Below, piece by piece: positions 45,788 to 55,101 of a stretch of DNA of 64,000 nt (position 1 is the stretch's first letter; each line of letters starts with the position of its first letter). The position numbers and the translations under genes are program-made. The notes below the pieces were generated by a model. That model was not told the DNA's origin. It saw nothing but the letters and a program-made list of their open reading frames with translations, and did not search any database. The DNA comes from GCA-2720975 sp964469565 (GTDB lineage Bacteria; Planctomycetota; UBA1135; GCA-002686595): NCBI GenBank assembly GCA_964469565.1, contig CAYXZD010000006.1, positions 128,161 to 192,160 on the forward strand. The letters run 5' to 3'.

Positions 45788-47301
45788 GTGAGACCCATTC
45801 CATGCTCAACGTCGTGAGGTCAACGGGGATCGCCCTGGTTGCAGGGGCCGGGCTCTGCCTGCCCATCCTCGGGCATCCCCCGGTGAGCACCCAGGTGAGC
45901 ACCCAGGTGAGCCCCCAGGTGAGCCCCCACCCGGATGCCCCTCCCGCCCCCCCCAACGTGCTGTTCATCATTTCCGATGACCTCAGTGCGGGTGCCCTTT
46001 CTTGCTACGGCAATCGACAGTGCACGACGCCGGCCATCGATGCCCTAGCCGCGCGCGGCACGCGCTACACCCGCGCCTATTGCCAGTATCCCGTATGCGG
46101 ACCTTCCCGGGCCTCCATGCTCGCTGGTCTGTATCCAAACACCCTAGGGATCATGTCCAACGCCAGTGCGCAGCGCATCGCAAAGGCCATGGACGGCCAC
46201 CCTACCCTGCCCCAATACTTCAAGCAGCAGGGGTACTTCACCGCGCGCTCAAGCAAGGTCTATCACATGCTGATCCCGGGCGACATTACGCGCGGGGTTC
46301 ACGGGCCCGACCACCCGGCATCGTGGACTCAGCGGTTTAGTTTCGCAGCCCCCGAGTGGCGCAGTCTCGGTGAGCATGAACATCTGAGCAACGAGAAACT
46401 CAAGACGGGCAAGGACAAGCACTACAGCCTCGGGTTTGGAACTGCCTTTTACGTGGTGCAGGCCGAGGGCGACGGCAGCGAGCAGATCGACGTGCAAGCC
46501 ACCGACAAGGCCATTGAGATCCTTGCACGCGAGCACGCAAGCCCCTTCTTTTTAGCACTCGGATTGGTTCGCCCGCACGTGCCCCTTGTGGCACCCCAGC
46601 GTTTCTTTGACCCCTATTCCCAGGAGGACATGCGCCTGCCTGAACTCATGGAGGGGGATTGGGACGACATCCCCGAACGGGGCAGGCCCAAGACTGCGGC
46701 GCGATTCGGATTGGACACCCTCGAAAAGCAACGCAAGGTCCTGAGTGCCTACTACGCATCCGTGGCCTTCATGGATGCTCAAGTCGGCCGGGTCATGGAA
46801 GCCTTGCACCGTTTGGAATTGCACAAGAACACGATTGTCATCTTCACCTCCGACCACGGCTATCACTTGGGTGAACATGAGTTTTGGCAAAAATCCAGCC
46901 TGCACGAGGAGTCGGCACGGGTGCCGCTCATCATCAGCGTGCCCGGCCAAGCACCGGCACGTTGTTCAAGCCTCGCCCAGTTGATGGATCTCTACCCCAC
47001 ACTGTGCGATCTGTGCGGCCTCGCCCGCCCCGAGCACCTAGAGGGCAAGAGCCTCTCCAATACCCTCAGCGCCCCCAACCATGTTGTGCACGAATACGTC
47101 TACAGCACCTTTGCCAAAGCGCCCAACACAGGGCACTTGATTCGCACGGAACGCTTCGCCTACATGCGCTGGCCCGATGACAGCGAGGAACTCTACGACA
47201 TGCACGCAGACCCGCTCCAATTCACCAATCTCTCCCAGAGCCCAGCCCATCAAGAGCTCAAGGCAGGACTCCGGCAAACGCTCAAGGCCCACCTGCGCTA
47301 A
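45784..47301 (+). CDS. Secreted sulfatase, iduronate-2-sulfatase type
   Basis: 505 aa. After a signal segment and a linker of repeated V-S-T/P-Q units, the sulfatase domain starts with NVLFIISDDLSAGALSCYGN (metal-binding Asp pair). The active-site motif is YPVCGPSRASML, with the Cys that must become formylglycine, then TFTSDHGYHLGEHEFWQK with further metal ligands. YPNTLGIM and the RARGTRYTRAYCQ context fit iduronate-2-sulfatase-like enzymes that act on sulfated polysaccharides. Probably periplasmic or surface. Coupled to the preceding secreted protein. The FGE-like gene at 8139 is far away and itself exported. Confidence 0.9.
   Translation: MSETHSMLNVVRSTGIALVAGAGLCLPILGHPPVSTQVSTQVSPQVSPHPDAPPAPPNVLFIISDDLSAGALSCYGNRQCTTPAIDALAARGTRYTRAYCQYPVCGPSRASMLAGLYPNTLGIMSNASAQRIAKAMDGHPTLPQYFKQQGYFTARSSKVYHMLIPGDITRGVHGPDHPASWTQRFSFAAPEWRSLGEHEHLSNEKLKTGKDKHYSLGFGTAFYVVQAEGDGSEQIDVQATDKAIEILAREHASPFFLALGLVRPHVPLVAPQRFFDPYSQEDMRLPELMEGDWDDIPERGRPKTAARFGLDTLEKQRKVLSAYYASVAFMDAQVGRVMEALHRLELHKNTIVIFTSDHGYHLGEHEFWQKSSLHEESARVPLIISVPGQAPARCSSLAQLMDLYPTLCDLCGLARPEHLEGKSLSNTLSAPNHVVHEYVYSTFAKAPNTGHLIRTERFAYMRWPDDSEELYDMHADPLQFTNLSQSPAHQELKAGLRQTLKAHLR
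45882..45929 (+). repeat. Four 12-bp repeats in the sulfatase linker
   Basis: Four copies of GGTGAGCACCCA/GGTGAGCCCCCA, in frame, encode the linker V-S-T-Q-V-S-T-Q-V-S-P-Q-V-S-P between the signal segment and the catalytic domain. Length change by whole units would keep the frame. Confidence 0.85.
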
Positions 47302-47395
47302 GGAATAGGTAGGCACCCGAGTCCGTGCCGCACGGATTGCACCGCCCGGGTCCCCGGATGTTCCCCGGGCGGGCGCTAAGCGCTATCGTACGCCC

Positions 47396-50125
47396 ATGCC
47401 CCCCACCACGCGCCCGCGCCTCTTCTTGCTTGACGGAACGGCCCTTGCATATCGGGCGCACTTTGCCTTGGCTCGCAGCGGGCTCAGCGCCCTCGATGGG
47501 CGGCCCACAGGTGCAGCCTATGGCTTCACCATGACCCTGCGGCGCATCTTGGAAAAGGAGCAGCCCGACGCCATCGCGGTAGCCCTCGACCCCAAGGGGC
47601 CCACGTTTCGGCACAAGCAGTTCGCCGACTACAAGGCCACCCGCGAAAAAGCGCCCGAAGAAATGGTCGCGCAATTCGATGACATCCGCAACATTGTGCG
47701 CGCCCACGGGATTCCGATCTTTGAAGTCCCTGGGTATGAAGCCGACGATGTCATCGGAACTCTAACAGTCCAAGCCGAAGCAGCTGGCTACGAGGTCTTA
47801 CTCGTCACAGGCGACAAGGACTTGATGCAGCTCGTGAGCGAGCATGTGCAGCTCTACAACATCTTCAAACGCGGCGAGGATCTCATCATGGAGGGCATCG
47901 AGGAGGTCCACGCCAAGTTCGGCACGACCCCAGATCACGTCATCGATGTACTGGCCATCATGGGTGACGCCTCCGACAACATCCCCGGTGTCAAAGGCAT
48001 TGGCGAAAAAGGAGCAGCCAAACTCATCGCTCAGTTCGGAAGCGTGGCGGGGGTGCTGGAGAATCTCGACCAGGTCAAGGGCAAAGCGCGCGAGTACATT
48101 GAACGCGATCGCGAACAATTGCTCATGTCCCTTGACCTCGTCACGATCGACACGAACATGGCCCTCGACCCGGGCATCGACAGTGTGGGCCCAGCACAAC
48201 CCGATGTGGAGGCCCTCATCGAGGTGTTCGGCGCCCTCGATTTTCAGGGTCTCGTCAAGCGCGTGGCGGGCACGGCGGCCAAGGCAGCCACCCAGCGCGA
48301 CTACATCACGGTCACCGATGAAACTGGATTGGAGGCCATGGAGTCGGAGTTGCGCGACGCCGGTGTGTTTGCATGGGACTCCGAAACGACCGGGCTGAAC
48401 TCTCTCCAGGTGGACATTGTGGGCCTCTCGTTCAGCGCCCAAGCCGGTCGTGCGTTTTATGTTCCTTTCAATGCTGATCCACCAGTCCTTGCCGGGGGGG
48501 CCCAAGCCATCCTCCAGCGCCTCACCCCCCTCTTGACGGATCCGAATCTGCGCCGCATCGGGCAGAACTTCAAATACGACGCCCTGGTGCTCGCGGGTCA
48601 CGGAGTGGATGTGCCACCCCCCTTCTTCGACACCATGGTGGCGAGCTACTGCATCGCGGGGGCCACCCGACGCCACGGCCTCGACAACCTGGCCTTGCAT
48701 TATTTCAACTTGAGCAAGATCCCCACCTCCGACCTGATTGGAAAGGGCAAGAACGAGATCACCTTTGCCGAGGTGCCCGTGGAGCAGGTCGCCGAGTACG
48801 CATGCGAAGACGCAGATGTCACCTGGCAACTCTACGAGGTTCTCAATCGAGAGCTTGATGAGGTCGAGGCCAGAGATTTGTTCGAGGACCTGGAGATGAA
48901 GCTCGTGCCCGTGCTCACCGCCATGGAACGGCGCGGCATCACGCTCGATACTGAACTCATCGAAGACATGTCGAGTGGACTGGCTCAAGACATGGATGCC
49001 GCCGAGACCGACGTGCGCGAACTGGCCGGGGAGCCGGGGCTCAATCTCAACAGCCCCAAGGCCCTCGGAGCGGTGCTGTTCGAGAAACTGCGCATCCAAG
49101 ACGAGGCGGGTGTGAAGCGCCCCAAGCGCACCAAGACGGGCTTTGCCACCGACCATGGCACCCTCGTGCAGCACTATGCGCGCGTGCCCATCGTCAAGCG
49201 CCTACTGGAGTACCGAGAGGTGGCCAAGCTCAAAAGTACCTATGTGGACACCCTGCCAGGGTTCGTCCATCCCAAGACCGGGCGCGTGCACTGCTCTCTC
49301 AGCCAGACGACCGCTGCCACGGGCCGCCTAGCTTCCTCCAATCCCAACCTCCAAAACATTCCCGTGCGAACAGAGCGCGGGCGGAAACTGCGCGAGGCAT
49401 TTGTCCCGCGCGCCCCAGATGAGAACGGGCCCTGGATCTTGCTGGCGGCAGATTACTCACAAGTGGAGTTACGCATCATGGCCCACCTAGCCGGGGACCC
49501 CGGACTCAAGGAGGCCTTCTCGAAGGGCCAGGACATTCACTCATCAACGGCGCGGGTCGTCTTTGATGTGGAAGCCGATCAGGTCGACCGGGCCATGCGT
49601 TCTCAAGCCAAGGCCATCAACTTTGGACTGCTCTACGGCATGGGCCCCCAGCGCCTTGCCCGTGAAACAGGCTTGACCGTTCTAGAGGCGCAGGCCTTTA
49701 TCAGCCGCTACTTTGAGGCCTTTCCCGAGGTGCGCTCCTGGATCGATGCCACCCTCGCAGGGGCGCAGGACAAGGGCTATGTGGAGACCCTCCTTGGCCG
49801 CCGCCGCACCATCCCCGATATCAACTCCGCCAACCAACGGTCCCGGGCCTTTGCCGAAAACGCGGCCGTCAACACCCCTGTGCAGGGCTCGGCGGCTGAC
49901 GTGATCAAACTCGCCATGATTCGCCTCGAAGATCGGTTAGAAGACTCCGACCTCCAAGGCCAACTCCTCCTCCAGGTCCACGACGAGTTGATCCTTGAAT
50001 TGCCCGCCAGCGAATTGGAAGCCACCACCGAATTAGTGCGCGAGTGCATGGAGCACGCCATCGAACTGGATGTGCCCCTGAAGGTCGAGTTCGGATCCGG
50101 CAAGAACTGGCTCGAAGCCCACTAG
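47396..50125 (+). CDS. polA: DNA polymerase I
   Basis: 909 aa, full three-domain enzyme. The 5' nuclease domain (1 to about 290) has LFLLDGTALAYRAHFA, VPGYEADDVIGTL and VTGDKDLMQLV. The 3'-5' exonuclease domain (about 300-510) keeps Exo I WDSETTGL and Exo II RIGQNFKYDALVL, so proofreading is probably active, unlike in some thermophile and Taq-like enzymes. The polymerase domain has LLAADYSQVELRIMAHL (motif A), RSQAKAINFGLLYGMG (motif B) and QLLLQVHDELILE (motif C). It is followed by a GC hairpin. Confidence 0.96.
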   Translation: MPPTTRPRLFLLDGTALAYRAHFALARSGLSALDGRPTGAAYGFTMTLRRILEKEQPDAIAVALDPKGPTFRHKQFADYKATREKAPEEMVAQFDDIRNIVRAHGIPIFEVPGYEADDVIGTLTVQAEAAGYEVLLVTGDKDLMQLVSEHVQLYNIFKRGEDLIMEGIEEVHAKFGTTPDHVIDVLAIMGDASDNIPGVKGIGEKGAAKLIAQFGSVAGVLENLDQVKGKAREYIERDREQLLMSLDLVTIDTNMALDPGIDSVGPAQPDVEALIEVFGALDFQGLVKRVAGTAAKAATQRDYITVTDETGLEAMESELRDAGVFAWDSETTGLNSLQVDIVGLSFSAQAGRAFYVPFNADPPVLAGGAQAILQRLTPLLTDPNLRRIGQNFKYDALVLAGHGVDVPPPFFDTMVASYCIAGATRRHGLDNLALHYFNLSKIPTSDLIGKGKNEITFAEVPVEQVAEYACEDADVTWQLYEVLNRELDEVEARDLFEDLEMKLVPVLTAMERRGITLDTELIEDMSSGLAQDMDAAETDVRELAGEPGLNLNSPKALGAVLFEKLRIQDEAGVKRPKRTKTGFATDHGTLVQHYARVPIVKRLLEYREVAKLKSTYVDTLPGFVHPKTGRVHCSLSQTTAATGRLASSNPNLQNIPVRTERGRKLREAFVPRAPDENGPWILLAADYSQVELRIMAHLAGDPGLKEAFSKGQDIHSSTARVVFDVEADQVDRAMRSQAKAINFGLLYGMGPQRLARETGLTVLEAQAFISRYFEAFPEVRSWIDATLAGAQDKGYVETLLGRRRTIPDINSANQRSRAFAENAAVNTPVQGSAADVIKLAMIRLEDRLEDSDLQGQLLLQVHDELILELPASELEATTELVRECMEHAIELDVPLKVEFGSGKNWLEAH

Positions 50126-50176
50126 CGGGATCGACTAGGCCCCCCCACGCTGGCGAAGTACCCGGATCTCTCGGTG

Positions 50177-50192
50177 GGCTCCCGAGGGAGCC
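50177..50192 (+). terminator. GC hairpin downstream of polA
   Basis: GGCTCCCGAGGGAGCC is a perfect palindrome 52 bases after the polA stop, forming a 6-bp stem with a CGAG loop. No T-tract follows, so it is a possible transcription end only. Confidence 0.4.
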
Positions 50193-50342
50193 TCACTTGC
50201 CCCAAAAGAGACGGGTCTCCCTGTAAATCCTGCGATCTTGTCCCCTACGCCCTTGCGCCACCCCCACCCCTGGGGGCATCCTCATAGGCCGTTAGCGCCT
50301 CCCCGAAGCACCCCTTCCGACTCCGCCCCCCTCCCACAGCCC

Positions 50343-51545
50343 ATGGCCGAGACCGCCCTAGAAAGCACCGTCAGCGAAGGCATCTTTGATGTCGACCCCG
50401 TGCTCTGCATTGCCTGCGATGCCTGCTGCCAGGATTTCCCCGAGATCTTCTACATGGGCGGGGACGAGAAGGCTCACACCCTCGACGATCAAAAGGCTGA
50501 CCTGTACAACGCTCGTAGCGTGGTGGATGTGTGTCCCACTGACGCTATCGGGTTTTCGGGAGAGCTGCCGCCGGCTGAGCTGACCGTCGAGCTCGATGAG
50601 GTGCCCGGTTGGGAAGCCGAGTGGGCCCGCCACCGAGGGCTACCCGAAAACCGCCTCGAACGGGATCGGCGCTACGGCCTCGACTTTGACGTCACTCAAG
50701 AAGATGGATACGTGGAGGTTGCCCTCAACCTTCCTACCCTGACTCCACCCGTGCGCGATCGATTCCGCTTCGACGCGCCCGAGTTGATGCCCGAGTACAA
50801 CACTCACATCTACACCACCCCGGGCAAGCTCAACATCACCGGTTGGGTCAAGCCCATTTCCCCGAGTGACAAGGCGGACGTCAAACTCACCAAGGCCAAG
50901 ATTTTGGCACTGACGCACACGTCCAACTCATTCCCGCGCCGGTTCACCACTCAGATTCCCCTACCTGAGGGAGAGGCCTTCGTGGGCTTCAAAGAGCGCT
51001 TCGATGCACACGGCCAGGTGCGCGTTTTGCTCTTCACCGACCGGGCCAAGATGGAAGCCTGGCAGTGGAAGGCTCACTTCATCACCACCGACTGTACTGC
51101 CTGCGGCATTTGCGAACGGGTCTGTCCGACCAATGCGATCTCAAGCGGTGAACGCTTTTTCATCGAGCCTGAACTCTGCATCAATTGTTCGGTCTGCGGC
51201 GTCTACTGCCCCTTCGACGCCATCGATGATAGCGTTGAGGTCCTCGTCCCCAAGATCAAGCCCAAGCAGATCCCCAAGGCACTTGTGCACGACGAGCTTT
51301 GCACGGGCTGTGTGTTCTGCGTGGACGTGTGCCCCTTCGGAGCCATCGAAATGGAATCCATTGTGGAGCCGAGCGAGTATCCCCTGCCCCAAACCAGTCA
51401 GATTGCCTCGGTGACTGCAAAGCTGTGTACCTCCTGCAAGTTGTGCGAGCAGGTCTGTATCAAGGATGCCATTGAGGTTCCGCGGCCCCACCAATTCGCG
51501 GACATTGGCATGAGCTTCATGAGCTACATGACCGACGGGCACTAG
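50343..51545 (+). CDS. Multi-cluster ferredoxin-type iron-sulfur protein
   Basis: 400 aa soluble protein with five [4Fe-4S] motif sets. An N-terminal single-cluster ferredoxin has CIACDACCQDFPEIF...CPTDAIGF. A separate middle domain of about 180 residues has no cysteine clusters (RFRFDAPELMPEYNTHIYTTPGKLNITGWVKP). Then come four consecutive sets: CTACGICERVCPTNAI, CINCSVCGVYCPFDAI, CTGCVFCVDVCPFGAI and CTSCKLCEQVCIKDAI. It is probably an electron carrier; its partner enzyme is not in the window. The ATG at 50343 is preferred, as the upstream extension is Pro-rich and without similarity. The middle domain is not one I recognise. Confidence 0.8.
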   Translation: MAETALESTVSEGIFDVDPVLCIACDACCQDFPEIFYMGGDEKAHTLDDQKADLYNARSVVDVCPTDAIGFSGELPPAELTVELDEVPGWEAEWARHRGLPENRLERDRRYGLDFDVTQEDGYVEVALNLPTLTPPVRDRFRFDAPELMPEYNTHIYTTPGKLNITGWVKPISPSDKADVKLTKAKILALTHTSNSFPRRFTTQIPLPEGEAFVGFKERFDAHGQVRVLLFTDRAKMEAWQWKAHFITTDCTACGICERVCPTNAISSGERFFIEPELCINCSVCGVYCPFDAIDDSVEVLVPKIKPKQIPKALVHDELCTGCVFCVDVCPFGAIEMESIVEPSEYPLPQTSQIASVTAKLCTSCKLCEQVCIKDAIEVPRPHQFADIGMSFMSYMTDGH

Positions 51546-51648
51546 AGGGACACAAAGCTGGTTCTCGGCGGGGGATTCCCCTCGGAGCATCACGAGTTCG
51601 AGGAACCTGGGGCGCTCCCAAAGCAGCCCCCCTGCCAAGTAATCAACC

Positions 51649-52566
51649 ATGCGTCCCCCCTCCCTTTCCCCCTCCGCTGCGCTCCTTGCAACCCTCGCCT
51701 GCGGGCTACTGACAGCACCCAGTCTTGCCCAGAAGCCCGGAACCTCTGAGCGCACCCTAGAGGTAGCGGGTGCCACCCGTGAATACATCCTGCATATCCC
51801 CAAGGGCTACAAGCACAGCCCCAAGCAGGAGGTTCCCCTCGTGCTCATGCTGCACGGGCGCGGCAGTAACGCAAAGGGGGCAGCCAGTGCCTACTACGGG
51901 TGGAAGACTTTGAGCGACAAGGAACGATTTGTCGTGGCCTTCCCCAGCGCCATCGGGTCCCCCACCAGTTGGCGGGGGAGCTGGAAAAAGGGCCAAGACA
52001 GCGATGCACCCTTCCTAGCTGAGTTGATCGACCGACTTGATGAACAACTGCACATCAACTCTAAGCGTGTGTACATGACCGGCCACAGTAGTGGCGGTTT
52101 TATGAGCTACTCATTCGGCGTAACCCATCCCCAAAAGCTCGCCGCCATCGGCCCCATCGCGGGTCTGGTGATCGATGAGTCCAGGCCTGCGAGTCCGATT
52201 AGCGTGCTCTCCATGCACGGCATGGCAGACAAGATTGTCCCCTTTGGCAAGGAAGGATCATGGGGCACACCCACGGCCTTTGAATCCGCAGAGCTCTTTA
52301 GCCGCCATAACAAGTGCAAGGTCCATGAACAGACCAGCCTGCTCAAAGGCAAGGTGCACCTCGACACGTGGACCATCAAGAAACAGTCCAAGAGTCAAAA
52401 GAAGGGTCCTGCCAGCTTTCCCACGGTCAGGTTTTACAGCCTAGAGGGCGCCGGCCACGGCTGGCCCCAGAAAGGCAAGGACTCCATCGGTGCAACAGAG
52501 ACCCTGTGGGATTTTTTCAAGACCCAGGAACGCCCCCAGTCCAAGGCCACGAAAAAGAAGAAGTAG
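51649..52566 (+). CDS. Secreted PHB depolymerase/feruloyl-esterase-like hydrolase
   Basis: 305 aa. The signal peptide (ending APSLAQ) is followed by an alpha/beta hydrolase of the LpqC/esterase-PHB family: VPLVLMLHGRGSNAKG (oxyanion region), nucleophile motif MTGHSSGGFMSY (Ser), HGMADKIVPF and the catalytic-His region GAGHGWPQ. It cleaves ester bonds in polymers or plant-type conjugates. The C-terminus ends in a lysine run (SKATKKKK), unusual for an exported enzyme. Substrate unknown. Confidence 0.88.
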   Translation: MRPPSLSPSAALLATLACGLLTAPSLAQKPGTSERTLEVAGATREYILHIPKGYKHSPKQEVPLVLMLHGRGSNAKGAASAYYGWKTLSDKERFVVAFPSAIGSPTSWRGSWKKGQDSDAPFLAELIDRLDEQLHINSKRVYMTGHSSGGFMSYSFGVTHPQKLAAIGPIAGLVIDESRPASPISVLSMHGMADKIVPFGKEGSWGTPTAFESAELFSRHNKCKVHEQTSLLKGKVHLDTWTIKKQSKSQKKGPASFPTVRFYSLEGAGHGWPQKGKDSIGATETLWDFFKTQERPQSKATKKKK

Positions 52567-52627
52567 GCCCGGGTGCTGCGCATGCGGGTCTGGCCAGCCC
52601 CCTACTTGAGCTCCCTACTCGCGCCCC

Positions 52628-53896
52628 CTACTCCGACGGCTTCGGTGCAGGCCGGTTGGCGTCCTCAGCGTCCTCACCCAACTGGCGCAGGAGGCTGGCG
52701 GGGATGACGGCCCGTCGTCCGTACCGGCGGCGGAGTCGATCCATGCTCTCCGTCGCAGCTTTGAGTTTCTCGCTGCTGTCCAGCCAAGCCTGACGGCTAC
52801 CCTGCCCTTCCCCACCACCCTCGTCGGCGCCGAACAGGGTGCCCTGGGCAGGTGCACGCACGTCCTCCAGCCTAGACATGTGCACCCCTAAGAGGCGCAG
52901 GGGTTTGGCATCGATCTTGAGCAGGAGTTCCTTGGCTGTCGCGAAGATTCGCGGACCGAGGTTGGTCGCAAACTCCAAAGTACGAGTACGCGTCACCGTC
53001 TTGAAATCTGAGTAACGGGCCTTGAGGGTCACCGTACGGCCCCGCAAGCCCTTATCCCGCAGGGTGAAGGCCACTTCTTCCGAGAAGTTGAGCAACAGGT
53101 TGCTGAGCTGTGCGAAGTCCCCGATGTCCTCGGGAAAGGTGCGCTCCATGCCGTGGGACTTCTCCACGCGAGCCGGGGAGACACGGCGCAGGTCGATCCC
53201 ATGGGCGAGGTCGTGAATCCATAGGCCCGATGCACCAAACTCACGCCGCACCTGCTCGCGCTCCAAACGCGCCAAGTCACCGATCGTCTGGACACCCTGC
53301 TGATTGAGGCGCTGGGCCGTGCGGGGTCCCACCCCGAAGATCTTGGATACCGGCAGCGGATCGAGAACTGTGCGGACCTCATGCTCCTCAATGACACGAA
53401 AGCCATCGGGCTTATCGAGATCCGAGGCCAGCTTGGCGAGGAACTTGGTCGGAGCCACACCCACCGATGCCACGAGCCCGGTCTCGCGCAGGATATCGTC
53501 CCGCACCCGCTGACCCACCTGGCGCGCATCCCCGAAAAGCCTCTGACAACCCTCCACATCCAGAAAGGCCTCGTCCAAAGAGAGCGGTTCCACCACGGGT
53601 GTATAGCGCCGAAAGATCTCCATGACCTGCTTGCTAACGGCCGTGTAGCGATCAAAATCGGGGGGCAGCAACACCATGGACGGGCACTGTCGACGTGCCT
53701 CGGCGGTGGGCATGGCCGAGTGCACCCCATAGGCTCGTGCCTCGTAGCTCGCTGCGGAAATCACGCCCCGACTAGAGGCCGGCCCTCCCACGCAGACGGG
53801 CAAACCCGCCAAGGAGGGGTTGTCCCGAACTTCCACCGACGCGTAGAACGCGTCCATGTCCACGTGCAGAATCGTGAGGCGTGAGGCCTGGGGCAT
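52628..53896 (-). CDS. dinB: DNA polymerase IV
   Basis: 422 aa Y-family translesion polymerase. Catalytic motifs are ILHVDMDAFYASVE (motif I), SAASYEARAYGVHSAM, PLSLDEAFLDVEG (motif III with Asp-Glu) and the helix-hairpin-helix region FGVGPRTAQRLNQQGVQTIGDLA, then the little-finger domain (SHGMERTFPEDI). A Gly/Glu-rich C-terminal tail replaces the usual short clamp-binding end; QGTLFGAD contains a QxxLF-like beta-clamp motif. Confidence 0.95.
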   Translation of the reverse strand: MPQASRLTILHVDMDAFYASVEVRDNPSLAGLPVCVGGPASSRGVISAASYEARAYGVHSAMPTAEARRQCPSMVLLPPDFDRYTAVSKQVMEIFRRYTPVVEPLSLDEAFLDVEGCQRLFGDARQVGQRVRDDILRETGLVASVGVAPTKFLAKLASDLDKPDGFRVIEEHEVRTVLDPLPVSKIFGVGPRTAQRLNQQGVQTIGDLARLEREQVRREFGASGLWIHDLAHGIDLRRVSPARVEKSHGMERTFPEDIGDFAQLSNLLLNFSEEVAFTLRDKGLRGRTVTLKARYSDFKTVTRTRTLEFATNLGPRIFATAKELLLKIDAKPLRLLGVHMSRLEDVRAPAQGTLFGADEGGGEGQGSRQAWLDSSEKLKAATESMDRLRRRYGRRAVIPASLLRQLGEDAEDANRPAPKPSE

Positions 53897-54060
53897 GGCC
53901 GGAAGGGGGGCTTGGGGGTAACTGGAACCGGGACCGCTCGCCGGGACCGGGAGCAGTCCTCGCAGCGGGGCCCCCTAGGGTGCCTTGGGGGTGGGGAAAC
54001 CGTCAACCGTACCCAGCCCCAGCCCTAGACCCCTCGCCCGCTGGGCCCCATGATGGCCCC

Positions 54061-55101
54061 ATGCAGCTAGAGTCTGTCCAAATCCGCGCCCTGGCCCACG
54101 CCCTGCCCGAAGAGATCGTAACCAGCGATGCCCTTGAGCTGCGCATGGCGGCCACCTATGAACGGCTCGGACTCCACGTGGGACGGCTTGAGCTCATGAG
54201 CGGCATACGCGAACGACGCTTCTGGCCGCGGGGCACGCGCCCGAGTCAAGTGGCTGCTCAAGCGGGGCAGCGTGCACTCGAGCAAGCGGACCACCGTCCC
54301 GGCGATGTCGGCTGCTTGATCTACGCCGCCGTGTGCAGAGACTTCATGGAGCCCGCTACGGCCTCGGTCGTGCACGCATTGCTCGGGCTCAGCCCCCAGT
54401 GCCAAGCCTTCGACTTGAGCAACGCGTGCTTGGGTTTTGCCAACGCCATGCTTGTGGCCGGCGGCATGATCGAACGGGGCGAGGTGAGCTCTGCCCTCGT
54501 CGTCGCGGGAGAGGACGGCAGGCCACTCGTGGAAGAGACCCTGCGCGTGCTCAACGAAGACGAGCAAACAACCCGAGCAACCATCAAGACTTCCTACGCA
54601 TCACTCACCATTGGCTCGGGGGCCGCCGCTTGCCTGTTGACTCGCACACGACCCGAATCGTCCCCCGCATTGCGATTGCTCGGAGGAGTCGGGCTCGCCG
54701 CGACGGAACACCATACCTTGTGTTCTGGCGATCGCAGTGACACCGGTAGTGGGCCGCTGATGGACACAGACTCCGAAGCCCTACTTCTCGTCGGAGTCGA
54801 ACTGGCCCAACAAACCTGGAGTCACTTCCAAGCGACCACCGGCTGGACAGGCGATACCGTCGACCGCTTCGTCACGCACCAGGTGGGACGCGCACACAAG
54901 CGGGCCCTCTTCGAAGCACTCGATCTCGACCATTCCAAGGACTACACCAGCGTGGAGTTTCTCGGCAACATGGGTTCAGTCTCCCTCCCCGTGACCCTTT
55001 CTCTAGCCATCGAAGAGGGATTCATCCACGCCAATCATAGAATCGCATTGCAAGGGATCGGTAGCGGCCTCCAATGCCAGATGTTGGCTCTGCAATGGTG
55101 A
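54061..55101 (+). CDS. 3-oxoacyl-ACP synthase III family, OleA/FabH-like
   Basis: 346 aa thiolase-fold condensing enzyme. The active-site Cys123 lies in AFDLSNACLGFANAM, a form close to OleA and other long-chain condensing enzymes, rather than FabH (which has D-x-x-A-A-C). His and Asn of the triad lie in RFVTHQVGRAHKRAL and EFLGNMGSVSLPVTL. It would condense two acyl thioesters to a beta-keto product, as in head-to-head hydrocarbon formation. No oleBCD genes are in the window. The ATG at 54061 is chosen. It overlaps the SGNH gene by a few bases. Confidence 0.85.
   Translation: MQLESVQIRALAHALPEEIVTSDALELRMAATYERLGLHVGRLELMSGIRERRFWPRGTRPSQVAAQAGQRALEQADHRPGDVGCLIYAAVCRDFMEPATASVVHALLGLSPQCQAFDLSNACLGFANAMLVAGGMIERGEVSSALVVAGEDGRPLVEETLRVLNEDEQTTRATIKTSYASLTIGSGAAACLLTRTRPESSPALRLLGGVGLAATEHHTLCSGDRSDTGSGPLMDTDSEALLLVGVELAQQTWSHFQATTGWTGDTVDRFVTHQVGRAHKRALFEALDLDHSKDYTSVEFLGNMGSVSLPVTLSLAIEEGFIHANHRIALQGIGSGLQCQMLALQW

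Noticed and set aside
47798..49174. Long minus-strand open frame (458 codons) opposite polA
   Set aside because: Antisense shadow of polA caused by high GC codon use.
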